A stretch of 62,561 nucleotides of DNA from CAZWSX01 sp964636985. Lineage in GTDB: Bacteria; Planctomycetota; Planctomycetia; Pirellulales; Pirellulaceae. A program made the position numbers and the translations under genes. Location: assembly GCA_964636985.1 (NCBI GenBank), contig CAZWSX010000033.1:1-62561 (forward strand), in the 5' to 3' direction. Below the pieces are notes generated by a model. It did not search any database and was not told the DNA's origin. It saw only the letters and a program-made list of their open reading frames with translations. Positions 17,750 through 27,358 of the stretch are shown one piece after another. The stretch's first letter is position 1. Each line of letters starts with the position of its first letter.

Positions 17750-19189
17750 ATGTGTCGAGGTGCCACGAGTTTCTTGACCATAGTCGCCGTCGTATTCATG
17801 AGTGGTTGCCGTGGCATGGTCGCGTCACGGCAGGTAGCGACGGCGAATGGCGCTTCCTCGCGGTGGCAACCAATTGTTAGAGAACCTGCGACCCTCGTAG
17901 CGCATCCAGAGTCGACGTCGTCAGTCTCGCTCGCGTCGTTTCAAGAGTCACCGCCAGAACCGGTGTCCATTCCCTCTGAGGACTCGTCAAGCAGCGAGTT
18001 GACAGAAGAACTTGAACTTCAAGTCTTTGTTGACGAAGTGGTCGCCCGGCACCCATCCGTGCAGGCCATGATCGCCGCGTGGCAAGCAGCGGCGCAGCGA
18101 TATCCACAGGCCATAGCGCTGGACGATCCAATGTTCCTGGCCATGACTGCGCCCGGCTCGCTGAACTCCACCAACACGGAAGGAGCCTACGCGCTGGAGC
18201 TTCGCCAGAAACTCCCTTGGTTCGGAAAACGATCACTCCGCGGTGACGCAGCTCTGCAAGAAGCGGCCGCTACGTGCCATGAAGTTCAAGATGCCCGATT
18301 GAAGATCGCTCTCTTGGCTCAACTTGCTTACTTGGAATACTTTCTTGCCGACCAGCAACTCAGGATCAATGAACAGAACGTCGAACTAATGACGGAAGTG
18401 CGAGAGGTCGCGCAAGTTCAATACAAAACGAACCGCGTCACGCAACAGGATGTGTTGCAAGCGGATGTCGAACTGGCCGACTTGGAACGCCGCAAACTGG
18501 AATTGCTACGCATGAAGAAAGTAGCAGCAGCCAGAATGAACACGTTGCTCTTGCGCTCACCTGAGCTGCCGCTTCCAGCGCCGAAACTGGATTCGGTCGA
18601 GGTGGACTCGATTCCTGGCGACACGACGCTCCTTCATTCCTGGGCCTTGCAGAATCGCCCGGATCTCGCGGCACTCGCCCATCGCGTCGAAGTGGAAGCC
18701 ATCAATGTGGAGCTTGCCGTCAAGCAGTTCTATCCCGATATGGAGTTCTTTGGCCGCTACGATACGTTTTGGCAGCCGGCAAGCACGCAGGGACCCTTGC
18801 GAGGACAGATCGGACTTGCCACGAACCTGCCGATCTATCGCCGAAAGCTAAACGCGGCGGTCTGCGAGGCGCAATTTCGCCTGCAGCGCCAGCGAGCGGA
18901 ATACGAACAGCTCGCCAACGATATCCGCCTCGAAGTTCAAACGGCTTGGGAGCAGATTCAAGAAAGCCGGCAGACGCTTAATCTCTACCAGGAAAAGCTA
19001 CTCCCGGTATCCGAACAGTACCTAGAAGCCGCCCGCTCAAATTATCAAGTCGGCAAGGCAACCTTCCTCGACGTTGTTCAAGCTCAGCGGCAGCTCGTGG
19101 CAAGCCGCGAGAAGCAAATTGCGGTCAAGACGACACTCGCCCAACAGTTGAGCGAACTAGAACGCCAGCTTGGTGGGACATTGCCGTAA
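17750..19189 (+). CDS. TolC/CusC-like outer-membrane efflux lipoprotein
   Basis: 479 residues from ATG 17750, which has GAGAGG just upstream; the frame is open for 64 more codons but the signal sequence starts here (SFLTIVAVVFMSGC, a lipobox with Cys near residue 20). After a low-complexity Ser/Glu linker come two outer-membrane-efflux repeats with long coiled coils: ALELRQKLPWFGKR marks the first beta region, and VAQVQYKTNRVTQQDVLQA and NYQVGKATFLDVVQAQRQLV the paired coil ends. It would form the outer-membrane exit duct for the CusBA-like pump, although it is transcribed from the opposite strand. Confidence 0.88.
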   Translation: MCRGATSFLTIVAVVFMSGCRGMVASRQVATANGASSRWQPIVREPATLVAHPESTSSVSLASFQESPPEPVSIPSEDSSSSELTEELELQVFVDEVVARHPSVQAMIAAWQAAAQRYPQAIALDDPMFLAMTAPGSLNSTNTEGAYALELRQKLPWFGKRSLRGDAALQEAAATCHEVQDARLKIALLAQLAYLEYFLADQQLRINEQNVELMTEVREVAQVQYKTNRVTQQDVLQADVELADLERRKLELLRMKKVAAARMNTLLLRSPELPLPAPKLDSVEVDSIPGDTTLLHSWALQNRPDLAALAHRVEVEAINVELAVKQFYPDMEFFGRYDTFWQPASTQGPLRGQIGLATNLPIYRRKLNAAVCEAQFRLQRQRAEYEQLANDIRLEVQTAWEQIQESRQTLNLYQEKLLPVSEQYLEAARSNYQVGKATFLDVVQAQRQLVASREKQIAVKTTLAQQLSELERQLGGTLP

Positions 19190-19232
19190 TCCTCTCCAAA
19201 AAGTCCGCTTGCATTGCCACCGAATATGCCGA

Positions 19233-19553
19233 TCAACGACGCGTATTCTGCCATCGCGTTATCGAGTTCGCTGCTGAGATCATTGCTGCGGCCCGTGATG
19301 GTACTTCCATTGGGGAGAAGTAAGTGCGCCGCCGCCATCGGGGTCGGGTAGGTCGACCTATGTCAGCTTTGTATCCAGCGCCAGCGCACTTTAGGCCGCA
19401 TGGCGCCAGGTGCTCGACCATGTCCCATTCGAGCCGGGGCTCGTTACCAAAGACAACGACTTGTTCGTGGTGCAGCACGAGTGCGCCGCATACCTCGCAG
19501 AGTCGCTGCTTCGAGTTTCCAAGGGTGTTGACCTGACTAAGCCCATGTCGCAC
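19233..19553 (-). CDS. possible small zinc-ribbon-like protein
   Basis: A 106-codon frame. Its first half looks protein-like: LCEVCGALVLHHEQVVVFG, EWDMVEHLAPCGLKCAG, that is CxxC followed by CxxxC, a possible metal site. The second half is low-quality Arg-rich sequence and may be out of frame. No ribosome-binding site is clear. It is either a small metal-binding protein or a decayed gene; I do not recognise the family. The rest of 19190-19708 holds nothing else apart from the terminator-like hairpin. Confidence 0.35.
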   Translation of the reverse strand: MRHGLSQVNTLGNSKQRLCEVCGALVLHHEQVVVFGNEPRLEWDMVEHLAPCGLKCAGAGYKADIGRPTRPRWRRRTYFSPMEVPSRAAAMISAANSITRWQNTRR

Positions 19554-19662
19554 CGGTTAATTTTATCTCGCTGTTCAGTAACACGACGGTTCCCGAACGG
19601 AAACGAGTAAGTGGCAGCCCTAGTTCAGCATGGGCTCTTCCGTGCATGCGACCCAATGAAGC

Positions 19663-19689
19663 GATGGCGGGAAAAACGCTCCCGCCATC
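19663..19689 (-). terminator. strong hairpin after the anchor-L protein gene
   Basis: Perfect 10-bp stem GATGGCGGGA / TCCCGCCATC with a 7-base loop, ending 20 bases beyond the stop at 19709. It lacks a following T tract on the minus strand, so it is terminator-like rather than canonical. Confidence 0.55.
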
Positions 19690-19708
19690 AAACGCACCTA
19701 TTGAATGA

Positions 19709-22507
19709 TCAGACGAAATTGATTGGCAAAGTTGCGGTAGTGACTTCTCCGCCTTGGGCAAAAACATGAATACCCAGCGTGTGAGTTCCGACCGTTGAGT
19801 TGTGCACTTTCAAATTGAGCTTGAAAGTGTTTGATTTCTTGTCGTAACTTACTCCGCTGAAAGCCTGGCCGTCAAAGGTAACCGTAACATTCGAGGCCAA
19901 GTTCGCCGCGGCAGAATCGGAAAGCAGTCCGTTCGCATCTTTTAATTGGAACGACACGGGAACGGTCAAATTCTTCTTCTTGTAAGTCGCGCCAGGCTCT
20001 GGCGTTACTTTGACAATGGCGTAGCCCACTGTGTAGGGGATGGTGACCGACGTGGTGTTGCCAGCCAGATCGGTCGCGGTGCAGACCAGAGACTTGTGAC
20101 CGGCGGCGGAAGTATCCACAACTCCGGCGGTTTGCGAGGCGATGCCTCCGGTATCCGAAGCGTTAGGCGACAGGGTGACTCCCTGGGCATTCACTAGGAT
20201 CGGATTGGAGCCTGTTGAAAAGGTCGGCTTAAGATCCGGTGCCGTGGTATCCAATTGAAAATGGAGCGAGGCGACCGCGCTCACATTGCCTGCTGCATCG
20301 ATTTGCCGCACACTCACCGTATTCAGCCCTTCTTTGGCGGTGAAGTCGCTTGTCCAGGTTGCGCCGTGGTCGCTGGAATACTCGAGCGTCGCGTTTGCCT
20401 CAGCATCGGAAACCGCTAAGGTTCCCACTTTGGTGATATTGTCGGTTGATGATGCACCCGTGTCCTGCGCCAAGGCAACGCCGGGCGCCATGGGTACGGT
20501 CGTATCGAGTGTAAAGCTGAGCGTCGTAACGCCGCTCGCGTTGCCGGCGAGGTCGGTCTGCCGCACCTGCACGTTGTTCAAACCTTCCTTGGCCATAAAG
20601 CTCGTGGCCCATGTGGCTCCGCTATCGGTAGAGTACTCGACGAGGGCGTCGGTTTCTGTGCCGTTAAGCACCAGTGATCCGTCGCTCGTGATCATATCGA
20701 AGGTTGATTTGCCCGTGTCGTTTACCAAAGCCGGGTCAACTGAGAGCGGAGCCTGCGTGTCGAGCAGGAAGTTCAAGAGGGCGACGTCACTCACATTTCC
20801 GGCCTGATCCACCTGATGGACCAGTACCGAGTCTTGTCCTTCCACGGCCAGGAAGTCGGCTGACCAGGTGCTTCCTCCGTCAACGGAGTACTCGACCACC
20901 GCGCCGTCTTCGATACCGCTCAAAGCGAGGGAACCGACGCTCGAAATGTTATCGCTGGACGAGACGCCCGTGTCGTTCGCAAGCGAGACGATTGGAGCGT
21001 CGGGTGGCGTCGTGTCTGTGGGTATGAAAGGCGAAACGCTTAGCAGGGCGGCGGTCGTAACCGCATCGCCTTCGTCGTTCGTAAACACGGCTTGATACAA
21101 ATTGCCGTTGTCGGACAACGCAGCAATGGCCGTGTAGGTGGTTTGCGTGGCGCCCTGAATATCGACGAAGTTGTTGCCCGAATCGGTGGAAACCTGCCAT
21201 TGCACGCTGGGCGAGGGATTGCCGGATGCGGCTGCGATAAAGGTGAAAATTTCGCCTTCGACGACCGATTGATCGGCAGGATTGGTGACCACGACCGGTG
21301 AGGTAGCCACGTCCCCGCCTCCTCCACTTCCGCCGGAACCAGCGATATGGACGTCTTCAACGCTGGTGCCAATCAAGGAGCCATTAGAGACGGTGAGCGT
21401 GATGATGTAGTTGCCGTTGGCGGCGTACGTGTGATTGTCGGTTGTCGTCTTCTCGCTTTCATTCGTTGGAGAATTCAAGAGTCCACTTGAAATCGTGCCG
21501 TCACCCCAGTCGATGGTGTAAGTAAGGGGCAGTCCATTAGGATCTTCGGCTTCGATGATCGCGGTCACCTGCATCGGATTGCTGACCGATTGAGGCTGCA
21601 GGCTCAAATCGGCTACAGGATTCTCGTTGCTGACGAGCGAACCGGCCTGGATGAAAACGGCTGAGTCGTAAATACCGTCGGAGGCATCGGCGATCGCGAG
21701 TTTCATGTGGTTCACGACGCCGGGGTTGACGGGAGCTTGAAAGGTCAGGACTCGCGTGATGCCGTCGAGTTCCAAGTTGATGGCCGACGGTCCCCCGTTG
21801 GGATCGACATAGTTTGGCCGGAACAAGTCGGGACGGGCGGAAACGAAAGTTGGGTCAAGAGGATTGCCGTCGTTGATGTTGTTCACGGCGACCGGCACAA
21901 AGGGGGCATTTGGATCGCCCGCTACCTGTCGGACTGTCGCATAGTTGGTGCCATTCACGTAAAACGCAAACACGTCGTTGTAAGGCGTGTTGACCCACTC
22001 AGGGTACTCATCGGAAGCAAAAGCGTAGTTGAATACGACCTGGTTCGCGGTGGGTGTGAAATCGAACTCCAAGACGGCTGCGTCGTGAGTGGGATAGGTC
22101 GAGAGGGCATCGAGCTGCGCATCGCCAGGATTAGCGAAATCCGTCGAGGTCGAGTCGGCCGCATTCGGCCCTACCACATCTACTACGTTCCCACTTGACA
22201 AGATAATGCCCTGGCCAAAGCCAACGACGGTTGAATCGGTGAAGTTAAAGCTTCCCGACGCGGTAGCGCCTCCCGTGAAGGTGGCGTTGCTGATTGCTAA
22301 GCCAGGGCCGACCAGCGATTGAGCTAGCTCCGCGGCGGTGAAACCACTTTGCACCGTCTCGCCGAGGGTGCCTGGAAGGCCTGCGAACACGGCGCGCTCA
22401 TCGAGCTGCTCCAGCAACATGATCCGCCGACGCTGACTCTTCCGTTTGCGCTGGCGACGCGACTTTGAGCCAAATCCAAGTTTTTGGGCGAGCCAAGACT
22501 TTATCAT
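19709..22507 (-). CDS. large secreted choice-of-anchor L, PKD and Ig-like repeat protein
   Basis: 932 residues from ATG 22507 with GGAG upstream. The N-terminus is basic (SRRQRKRKSQRRR) followed by MLLEQLDERAVFA, the short motif found near the start of very large exported planctomycete proteins. Residues about 50-300 match the choice-of-anchor L domain (GIILSSGNVVDVVGPN, FDFTPTANQVVFNYAFASDEYPEW). A PKD-like domain (YTIDWGDGT), an Ig-like domain, and three tandem repeats of about 78 residues (DTGxSSxDNI, VEYSxDxGxTW, EGxxxVxVxQxDxAGN) follow. The Asp-rich repeats suggest Ca2+ binding. Probably a surface adhesin or matrix protein. A two-component system lies directly upstream. Confidence 0.85.
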   Translation of the reverse strand: MIKSWLAQKLGFGSKSRRQRKRKSQRRRIMLLEQLDERAVFAGLPGTLGETVQSGFTAAELAQSLVGPGLAISNATFTGGATASGSFNFTDSTVVGFGQGIILSSGNVVDVVGPNAADSTSTDFANPGDAQLDALSTYPTHDAAVLEFDFTPTANQVVFNYAFASDEYPEWVNTPYNDVFAFYVNGTNYATVRQVAGDPNAPFVPVAVNNINDGNPLDPTFVSARPDLFRPNYVDPNGGPSAINLELDGITRVLTFQAPVNPGVVNHMKLAIADASDGIYDSAVFIQAGSLVSNENPVADLSLQPQSVSNPMQVTAIIEAEDPNGLPLTYTIDWGDGTISSGLLNSPTNESEKTTTDNHTYAANGNYIITLTVSNGSLIGTSVEDVHIAGSGGSGGGGDVATSPVVVTNPADQSVVEGEIFTFIAAASGNPSPSVQWQVSTDSGNNFVDIQGATQTTYTAIAALSDNGNLYQAVFTNDEGDAVTTAALLSVSPFIPTDTTPPDAPIVSLANDTGVSSSDNISSVGSLALSGIEDGAVVEYSVDGGSTWSADFLAVEGQDSVLVHQVDQAGNVSDVALLNFLLDTQAPLSVDPALVNDTGKSTFDMITSDGSLVLNGTETDALVEYSTDSGATWATSFMAKEGLNNVQVRQTDLAGNASGVTTLSFTLDTTVPMAPGVALAQDTGASSTDNITKVGTLAVSDAEANATLEYSSDHGATWTSDFTAKEGLNTVSVRQIDAAGNVSAVASLHFQLDTTAPDLKPTFSTGSNPILVNAQGVTLSPNASDTGGIASQTAGVVDTSAAGHKSLVCTATDLAGNTTSVTIPYTVGYAIVKVTPEPGATYKKKNLTVPVSFQLKDANGLLSDSAAANLASNVTVTFDGQAFSGVSYDKKSNTFKLNLKVHNSTVGTHTLGIHVFAQGGEVTTATLPINFV

Positions 22508-22711
22508 GTTCCGAACTCCAGGGATGGGAAAGGCGAGTCAGGTTCCCCCATACATGCCGTGTAACTTAAAGCGGCCATGCGGTTGGTTACTGACTCGATT
22601 GTTGCAACCCCGAGAAATAGGAGTATCGGCGCGAGAGCAAATCGAGCAGCGCGTTGTAAGCGCGGCGCTTACACGCTGGTGCAAGCGTAGACAGCAGGAC
22701 CGTAGCGTCGG

Positions 22712-23386
22712 TCACGAAGAGGAGTCGACGCTGCCAAGCAATCCTGTGTCGGTTGCGTAGCGGACGAAATCGGCAGTGGTCTTTAGACCTAGTTTGTCGC
22801 CGATGCGGGCACGGTAAGTAGCGACTGTCTTAGGACTGATATCGAGTTGTTCGGCGACGGATTGATTGGTGTGCCCATGGCCTAACAAGCGTAGAACTTC
22901 CCGCTCGCGCCGACTCAATCCTACCGTCGCTTCGGAGGGCGTATGCAGCGACTTAGGACCACCAGGACCAAAGACGCAGGCCGTACGGGACTCGTCGTCG
23001 AGGTCAACAAACGCTTTCCCTCTTCGCACCGCGCGGATTGCAGACAGCAAGTCCTCTTCGCTCGCCGTCTTCACCACGTAGCCTGTAGCACCGGCGCCGA
23101 GCGCGGCTCGAGCGTAGGCGGGGTCGTTGTGCATACTGAGTACGAGAACGCGGGGCAAAGGCCCTCGCTCGACAAGCTCCTCAATGAGTTCGAGGCTGCC
23201 GCCTCCGGGCAAGGTTAGATCGAGAACGACCAAGTCAGGATGCACTTGCGCGACGAGGGTTCGCGCCTGTGGGATTGTATCGGCCTCAGCGACGACTTCC
23301 AGATCGGATTGTTGATTGATCAATTCTCGCAGACCGGAACGGACTACCTTATGATCGTCAACCAGCATTAACCGCGTCCTATCCAC
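22712..23386 (-). CDS. NarL/LuxR-type response regulator
   Basis: 224 residues starting at GTG 23386, which has AAAGGAG at ideal distance and overlaps the kinase stop by 8 bases; longer in-frame starts lie inside the kinase gene. The receiver domain has LMLVDDH, the phospho-acceptor Asp56 in VVLDLTLPGG, and the Lys in YVVKTASEEDL. The C-terminal LuxR helix-turn-helix reads LSRREREVLRLLGHGHTNQSVAEQL. It is co-transcribed with the kinase and lies 204 bases upstream of the anchor-L gene on the same strand, a candidate target. Confidence 0.93.
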   Translation of the reverse strand: MDRTRLMLVDDHKVVRSGLRELINQQSDLEVVAEADTIPQARTLVAQVHPDLVVLDLTLPGGGSLELIEELVERGPLPRVLVLSMHNDPAYARAALGAGATGYVVKTASEEDLLSAIRAVRRGKAFVDLDDESRTACVFGPGGPKSLHTPSEATVGLSRREREVLRLLGHGHTNQSVAEQLDISPKTVATYRARIGDKLGLKTTADFVRYATDTGLLGSVDSSS

Positions 23387-24275
23387 GTTGTGCTCCTTTA
23401 ATAGGAATGGCGACCGAAACTCGCGTTCCTCGCCCAGGAGCCGTGTCGAGCGAAAATGTACCTCCCAAGAGAGTGGCTCGTTCACGCATACCCCGCAGTC
23501 CGAGGTGGCCCAAAGGCGGCGCATTTGCAATGTCAGGCTCAATCCCGCACCCGTCGTCGCCAACTTCTACGAGTATTTGGTGGGTATCGGAGCGGATGCG
23601 AATCGTCACTTGCTTGGCTTGGGAATGCTTGATGATGTTTGACAGGGCTTCCTGCACAATTCTGAAAACCGCAGTAGAAGGTTGTTCGGGAAGTCGCAGA
23701 CCGGTGATGCCAGCCAGCTCTAGGGAAATCTGAACGGGATGGTGAGTTCGCACATCGTCCGCGAGCCGCTCTAGCGCCGGTGCCAGACCCAAATCATCAA
23801 GCAGACTAGGTCGCAATCCCAACGACAACCGCCGTACTTCGGTTAACGCCTCTTCAGCCAGGCGCTGAAATTCGTTGACACGGCCGCTGCAGGCTTCCGT
23901 CGCTCGACAGACTTTGGCCGAGCGCAAACCTGAGATCAACAGTGAAAGCGACTGGCCGACTCCGTCATGCAGCTCATGCGCCGTTTGTCGCCGATCTTGT
24001 TCAATGTGTGTAAACAAGTCAGCTAAAAACTGCGAACGCAAGCGAATCACCTCTGTCAGCGGACGCACAATCGTCCACCACAAAGCGGGCGCCAACACGG
24101 CCGTTAGAATCACTGCATCAAGCCCAGCTTCCAATGCGCGGGACGCGTGATTGCCCAATAGCCACGGCAATACCAGCATCACGGCGTACTCAGCAACAAA
24201 CACCGCGCCAAGTAGAACTAGCCATACGATTATGGGGCGTTGCCAACGAAGAACGCCATGTTTTGCTTTCATCAT
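23379..24275 (-). CDS. NarX-type sensor histidine kinase
   Basis: 298 residues. Two membrane helices (about 15-40 and 52-72) enclose a very short periplasmic loop, so the signal is probably sensed in the membrane or inside the cell. A HisKA_3 dimerisation domain follows with HELHDGVGQSLS (phospho-acceptor His103), then an HATPase with EALSNIIKHSQA, GDDGCGI and GLRGMRERA. The C-terminus overlaps the regulator start. Cognate to the NarL-type regulator next to it. Confidence 0.93.
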   Translation of the reverse strand: MMKAKHGVLRWQRPIIVWLVLLGAVFVAEYAVMLVLPWLLGNHASRALEAGLDAVILTAVLAPALWWTIVRPLTEVIRLRSQFLADLFTHIEQDRRQTAHELHDGVGQSLSLLISGLRSAKVCRATEACSGRVNEFQRLAEEALTEVRRLSLGLRPSLLDDLGLAPALERLADDVRTHHPVQISLELAGITGLRLPEQPSTAVFRIVQEALSNIIKHSQAKQVTIRIRSDTHQILVEVGDDGCGIEPDIANAPPLGHLGLRGMRERATLLGGTFSLDTAPGRGTRVSVAIPIKGAQRG

Positions 24276-24395
24276 TGCTCATTCTCAATGATCTTGACCG
24301 GAATCAAATGATTGTGGGTTGTTAACGGTGAGCACTCAAGGAGGAGTTTTCTCGCCAACTGAGGCCTAGAAATCTAGTTTGTGTCGTGGAAGTGC

Positions 24396-24466
24396 CTCGG
24401 AGATACCCAAACAGCCTTCCCATCCCATCGTCCTCAATCGCCAGCAGATAGGCCGAGGTAGCCGGC
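24396..24466 (-). pseudogene. integrase 3'-tail remnant, copy 1
   Basis: The minus strand reads PATSAYLLAIEDDGMGRLFG, the end of a tyrosine integrase that includes the nucleophile Tyr (SAYL). It is homologous to the ends of the two further remnants at 27359 and 28290. Only about 24 codons survive here. The flanks within 24276-24688 carry no other gene; I looked for a VTC-domain remnant before the DUF4956 gene and did not find one. Confidence 0.6.
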
Positions 24467-24688
24467 CATTCAAGATTCAATCTTGCCGGGGCTTTTTCCT
24501 CGGAGGTGGGTGACTAGAGGGGCTGCAATGAAATGCGAATCGCGATTTTATGTCAATTTTGAAACCTGGAGTCGCCGGCAGCAGTACGATTCGCTGGCTG
24601 CAACTTACCCTATGTGGTGTTTCCAGATATCGCTTATGTGTTCAAGCTCTTGGGCGGGCAAACGCTTTGAACACCGGAAGTTCCGCGC

Positions 24689-25363
24689 ATGCTTGAATGG
24701 CTCAACAATTCGATCACCTTCGATTCGTCGATATCCGGGCAGCAACTTCTGACGCGGCTCATCGTGGCGGCGATTTTCGGGGTGGGCGTAGCCCTGTTTT
24801 ATCGGCTGAGTCACGGCCGAACCAAAGCAGACGCGTCGGTTCTCACGGCGACATTGGTTTTGCTCTCGATCCTGATTGCCATGGTTTCGATGGTGATCGG
24901 CGAAAGTGTCGCACGAGCCTTTAGTCTGGTTGGAGCTCTTTCCATCGTTCGTTTCCGGACTGTGGTCGACGACACTCGTGATACCGCGTTCGTGATCTTC
25001 GCCGTCGTCGTCGGCATGGCGGCAGGTGCTGGCTTACTGCTCATACCGTTGGTCGGTCTCCCCGTCGTCGGCGTGGCGGCGATGCTACTCAGCCGTCCTT
25101 CCATGGGGATCAAGTCGAGGGAGTTTGCCGATTGTTCTCTTTCGATCCGGATCGGTTTGGGACAGGATCCTGAGAAGTTATTGGGCGACCTGTTTCGCCA
25201 GTATTTGGAATCGCACCGGCTGCGCGGAATCGCGACCGCCCGACAAGGGACGGCACTCGATCTCGACTACAAAGTTCGAATGAAAGCCGCGTGCGAGTTG
25301 CCGGCGTTCGTCTCCAAGGTAAATCAAGTCGACGGCGTGGAAAGTGTGGAAGTGAAAGTCTAA
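24689..25363 (+). CDS. DUF4956 membrane protein
   Basis: 224 residues. Four hydrophobic segments occupy residues about 20-140 (LIVAAIFGVGVALFY, LLSILIAMVSMVIG, AFVIFAVVVGMAAGAG, LPVVGVAAMLL) with the conserved FSLVGALSIVRFRT between them. A soluble domain of about 80 residues follows and ends with GVESVEVKV, an ACT-like fold as in MgtC-related proteins. DUF4956 genes usually sit beside CotH kinase and VTC polyphosphate polymerase genes. Here CotH follows by 17 bases but no VTC gene is present. Function unknown. Confidence 0.85.
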   Translation: MLEWLNNSITFDSSISGQQLLTRLIVAAIFGVGVALFYRLSHGRTKADASVLTATLVLLSILIAMVSMVIGESVARAFSLVGALSIVRFRTVVDDTRDTAFVIFAVVVGMAAGAGLLLIPLVGLPVVGVAAMLLSRPSMGIKSREFADCSLSIRIGLGQDPEKLLGDLFRQYLESHRLRGIATARQGTALDLDYKVRMKAACELPAFVSKVNQVDGVESVEVKV

Positions 25364-25380
25364 ATGAAGGCAAACCAACG

Positions 25381-27309
25381 ATGAAGATATTGGGACCGAC
25401 CGCGCCAATGTCCCGTGCCCACAACAAACGATCGGGCATTTGGGCACCTCAAGAAGATGTTCCCATGCAATCCTTCCTGCGAACCGCGACGCCACTGCTC
25501 GCTGTCCTGTTCATTGCGTTCGCCACGGGCACGCGTACGCTGGCGGAAGAGCCAGCCTGTGATCGTTTGTTCGATCAGTCCCGCGTGATCGAGGTGTCGA
25601 TCGAACTTCCGGCCAAGGAATGGAACGAACTATGCAAGCAAAGTCGTGACTTCGGGAAAGTCTTCAGTGGCTCCAACGAGAATCCGTTTACCAACTTCAA
25701 GGGAAACATCACTGTCGATGGAATCAAGATCGATTCGGTCGGTATTCGCAAGAAAGGATTTCTGGGTTCGTTGGATGACAAGTTTCCGTCACTCAAGATC
25801 AAATTCGACGAGTACCAGGACCAAGCTCCAATTCCGGGATTGGATGGCCTGACGTTGAACAACAACAAGCAGGATTCGTCGCTGCTAAGCCAGCTTCTGG
25901 CGTACAAGCTGTTCAACACAGCGGGCGTCCAAGCGCCGCGTTGTAATTTTGCCAGGGTGACGGTGAACGGAAAATATCTAGGCCTTTACTTGAACGTCGA
26001 ATCGATTGGAAAGCCGTTTCTTAAACGAAGGTTTGGCAACAACACCGGAAACTTGTATGAAGGCACACTCGCTGATTTTTATCCAAACGCGATTGATCGG
26101 TTCGAGGCCAAGACCAACAAGAAGAACCACGATCGCAGCAAGATCACTCGATTGGCGACGTTGCTCGCAACGAATGAGGAACTGCCCCTCGACGAAATTG
26201 ATCAGCTGCTCGACGTCGACAACTTCCTGCGGTTTTGGGCGTTGGAAAGTCTGATTGGATTCTGGGACGGCTACTCCAATAACCAAAACAACTTCTGGGT
26301 CTATGACAACGTGGCCGACGGCAAGGTCTACTTCATGCCGTGGGGCGCGGATGGCGCATTTATGCCTGCAGGCTTTCCCGGGTTTGGTCCGAGTGGTCCC
26401 GTGTCTGTGTATGGCGAAGCAATTCTGGCGAACCGGTTTTATCATAATAGTCAGGTCGTCGCGCGATATCGCGATACGATGCGTTGGTTGCTGGCCAATG
26501 CTTGGAACGAAGCCGAACTGTTGACGTCGATCGATCAAGTGGAAGAGCTTGTCACCAAGCACTTACACGCTCGCCAATCGGGTGCGCCGCAAGCCATGAA
26601 TGCCGTCCGCGGTTTCATTAAGACACGACGAAAAGCCGTCGAGAAAGAACTCGAAAACTGGCCGGTTCGCGTCCGATCGGAACCACGTAAGCCGATGTAC
26701 ATAGTAGAAATTGGGTCCGCTCGCGGCAGCTTTTCGACAGAGTGGGCCAATCGTGCAACGGCTGACATCGAAAAAAAGGGGCGAGTGAATCTGCAGCTTC
26801 AACTCGATGGCAAATTAATCGACTTCAAGCAAGTAGGTGCCAGCATCTACCGACAAAGGCGAGGAATTCTATTTGGCTTCGGTGACCCCAATCCACCGGC
26901 GCCACCAATCGCCGACCTCGTTTTCAAAGGGATTCGCGATTCCGACGGGAAGATCTTGACGCTGACGTTGAACGTCGATCAACAAACTCTCGCTGACAGC
27001 GTTGGCAAGCAACTGATGGTGCAGGGATCGTTCTCGAGTGGCGACGAAGGTGGAGGATTCTTCATGCCCTTTGGCCGACGTACTATCAGCGGCAATGTGA
27101 CTCTGGCGAAGGTGGGTACTAAAACAAACGACGCCGTCGAGGGTGAATTCGAACTTGCTATTTCTGAAATACGTGGCGGTTTCGTGGACCGCCGACCTGG
27201 TGAGCCCGGCGGCCCAGGAGGTGGACCGCCACCCGGCGCTATCGGCGGCCGGGAGGATGCCGCCCTTAACTCGTCCCCACTTCCTACCCCCGGCGAACCG
27301 CCGCGATAG
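25381..27309 (+). CDS. CotH kinase-like secreted protein
   Basis: 642 residues from ATG 25381 (AAGG 10 bases before); ATG 25465 is an alternative that starts exactly at the signal peptide (LRTATPLLAVLFIAFATG). The mature part has the CotH fold: IKIDSVGIRKKGF, LDGLTLNNNKQDSSLLSQ, GKYLGLYLNVESI, and the late metal-site region YFMPWGADGAF. CotH proteins are extracellular protein kinases; the spore-coat CotH phosphorylates CotB and CotG. The C-terminus is Pro/Gly rich. Paired with the DUF4956 gene in one operon. Target protein unknown. Confidence 0.85.
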   Translation: MKILGPTAPMSRAHNKRSGIWAPQEDVPMQSFLRTATPLLAVLFIAFATGTRTLAEEPACDRLFDQSRVIEVSIELPAKEWNELCKQSRDFGKVFSGSNENPFTNFKGNITVDGIKIDSVGIRKKGFLGSLDDKFPSLKIKFDEYQDQAPIPGLDGLTLNNNKQDSSLLSQLLAYKLFNTAGVQAPRCNFARVTVNGKYLGLYLNVESIGKPFLKRRFGNNTGNLYEGTLADFYPNAIDRFEAKTNKKNHDRSKITRLATLLATNEELPLDEIDQLLDVDNFLRFWALESLIGFWDGYSNNQNNFWVYDNVADGKVYFMPWGADGAFMPAGFPGFGPSGPVSVYGEAILANRFYHNSQVVARYRDTMRWLLANAWNEAELLTSIDQVEELVTKHLHARQSGAPQAMNAVRGFIKTRRKAVEKELENWPVRVRSEPRKPMYIVEIGSARGSFSTEWANRATADIEKKGRVNLQLQLDGKLIDFKQVGASIYRQRRGILFGFGDPNPPAPPIADLVFKGIRDSDGKILTLTLNVDQQTLADSVGKQLMVQGSFSSGDEGGGFFMPFGRRTISGNVTLAKVGTKTNDAVEGEFELAISEIRGGFVDRRPGEPGGPGGGPPPGAIGGREDAALNSSPLPTPGEPPR

Positions 27310-27358
27310 ATCGTGAGACTTGGGATTCTGCTTTCTAAGCTCTCGAGTGGTTCACCAA

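Noticed and set aside
24480..24688. Remnant of a VTC polyphosphate polymerase before the DUF4956 gene
   Set aside because: All three plus-strand frames were read and none shows VTC motifs.
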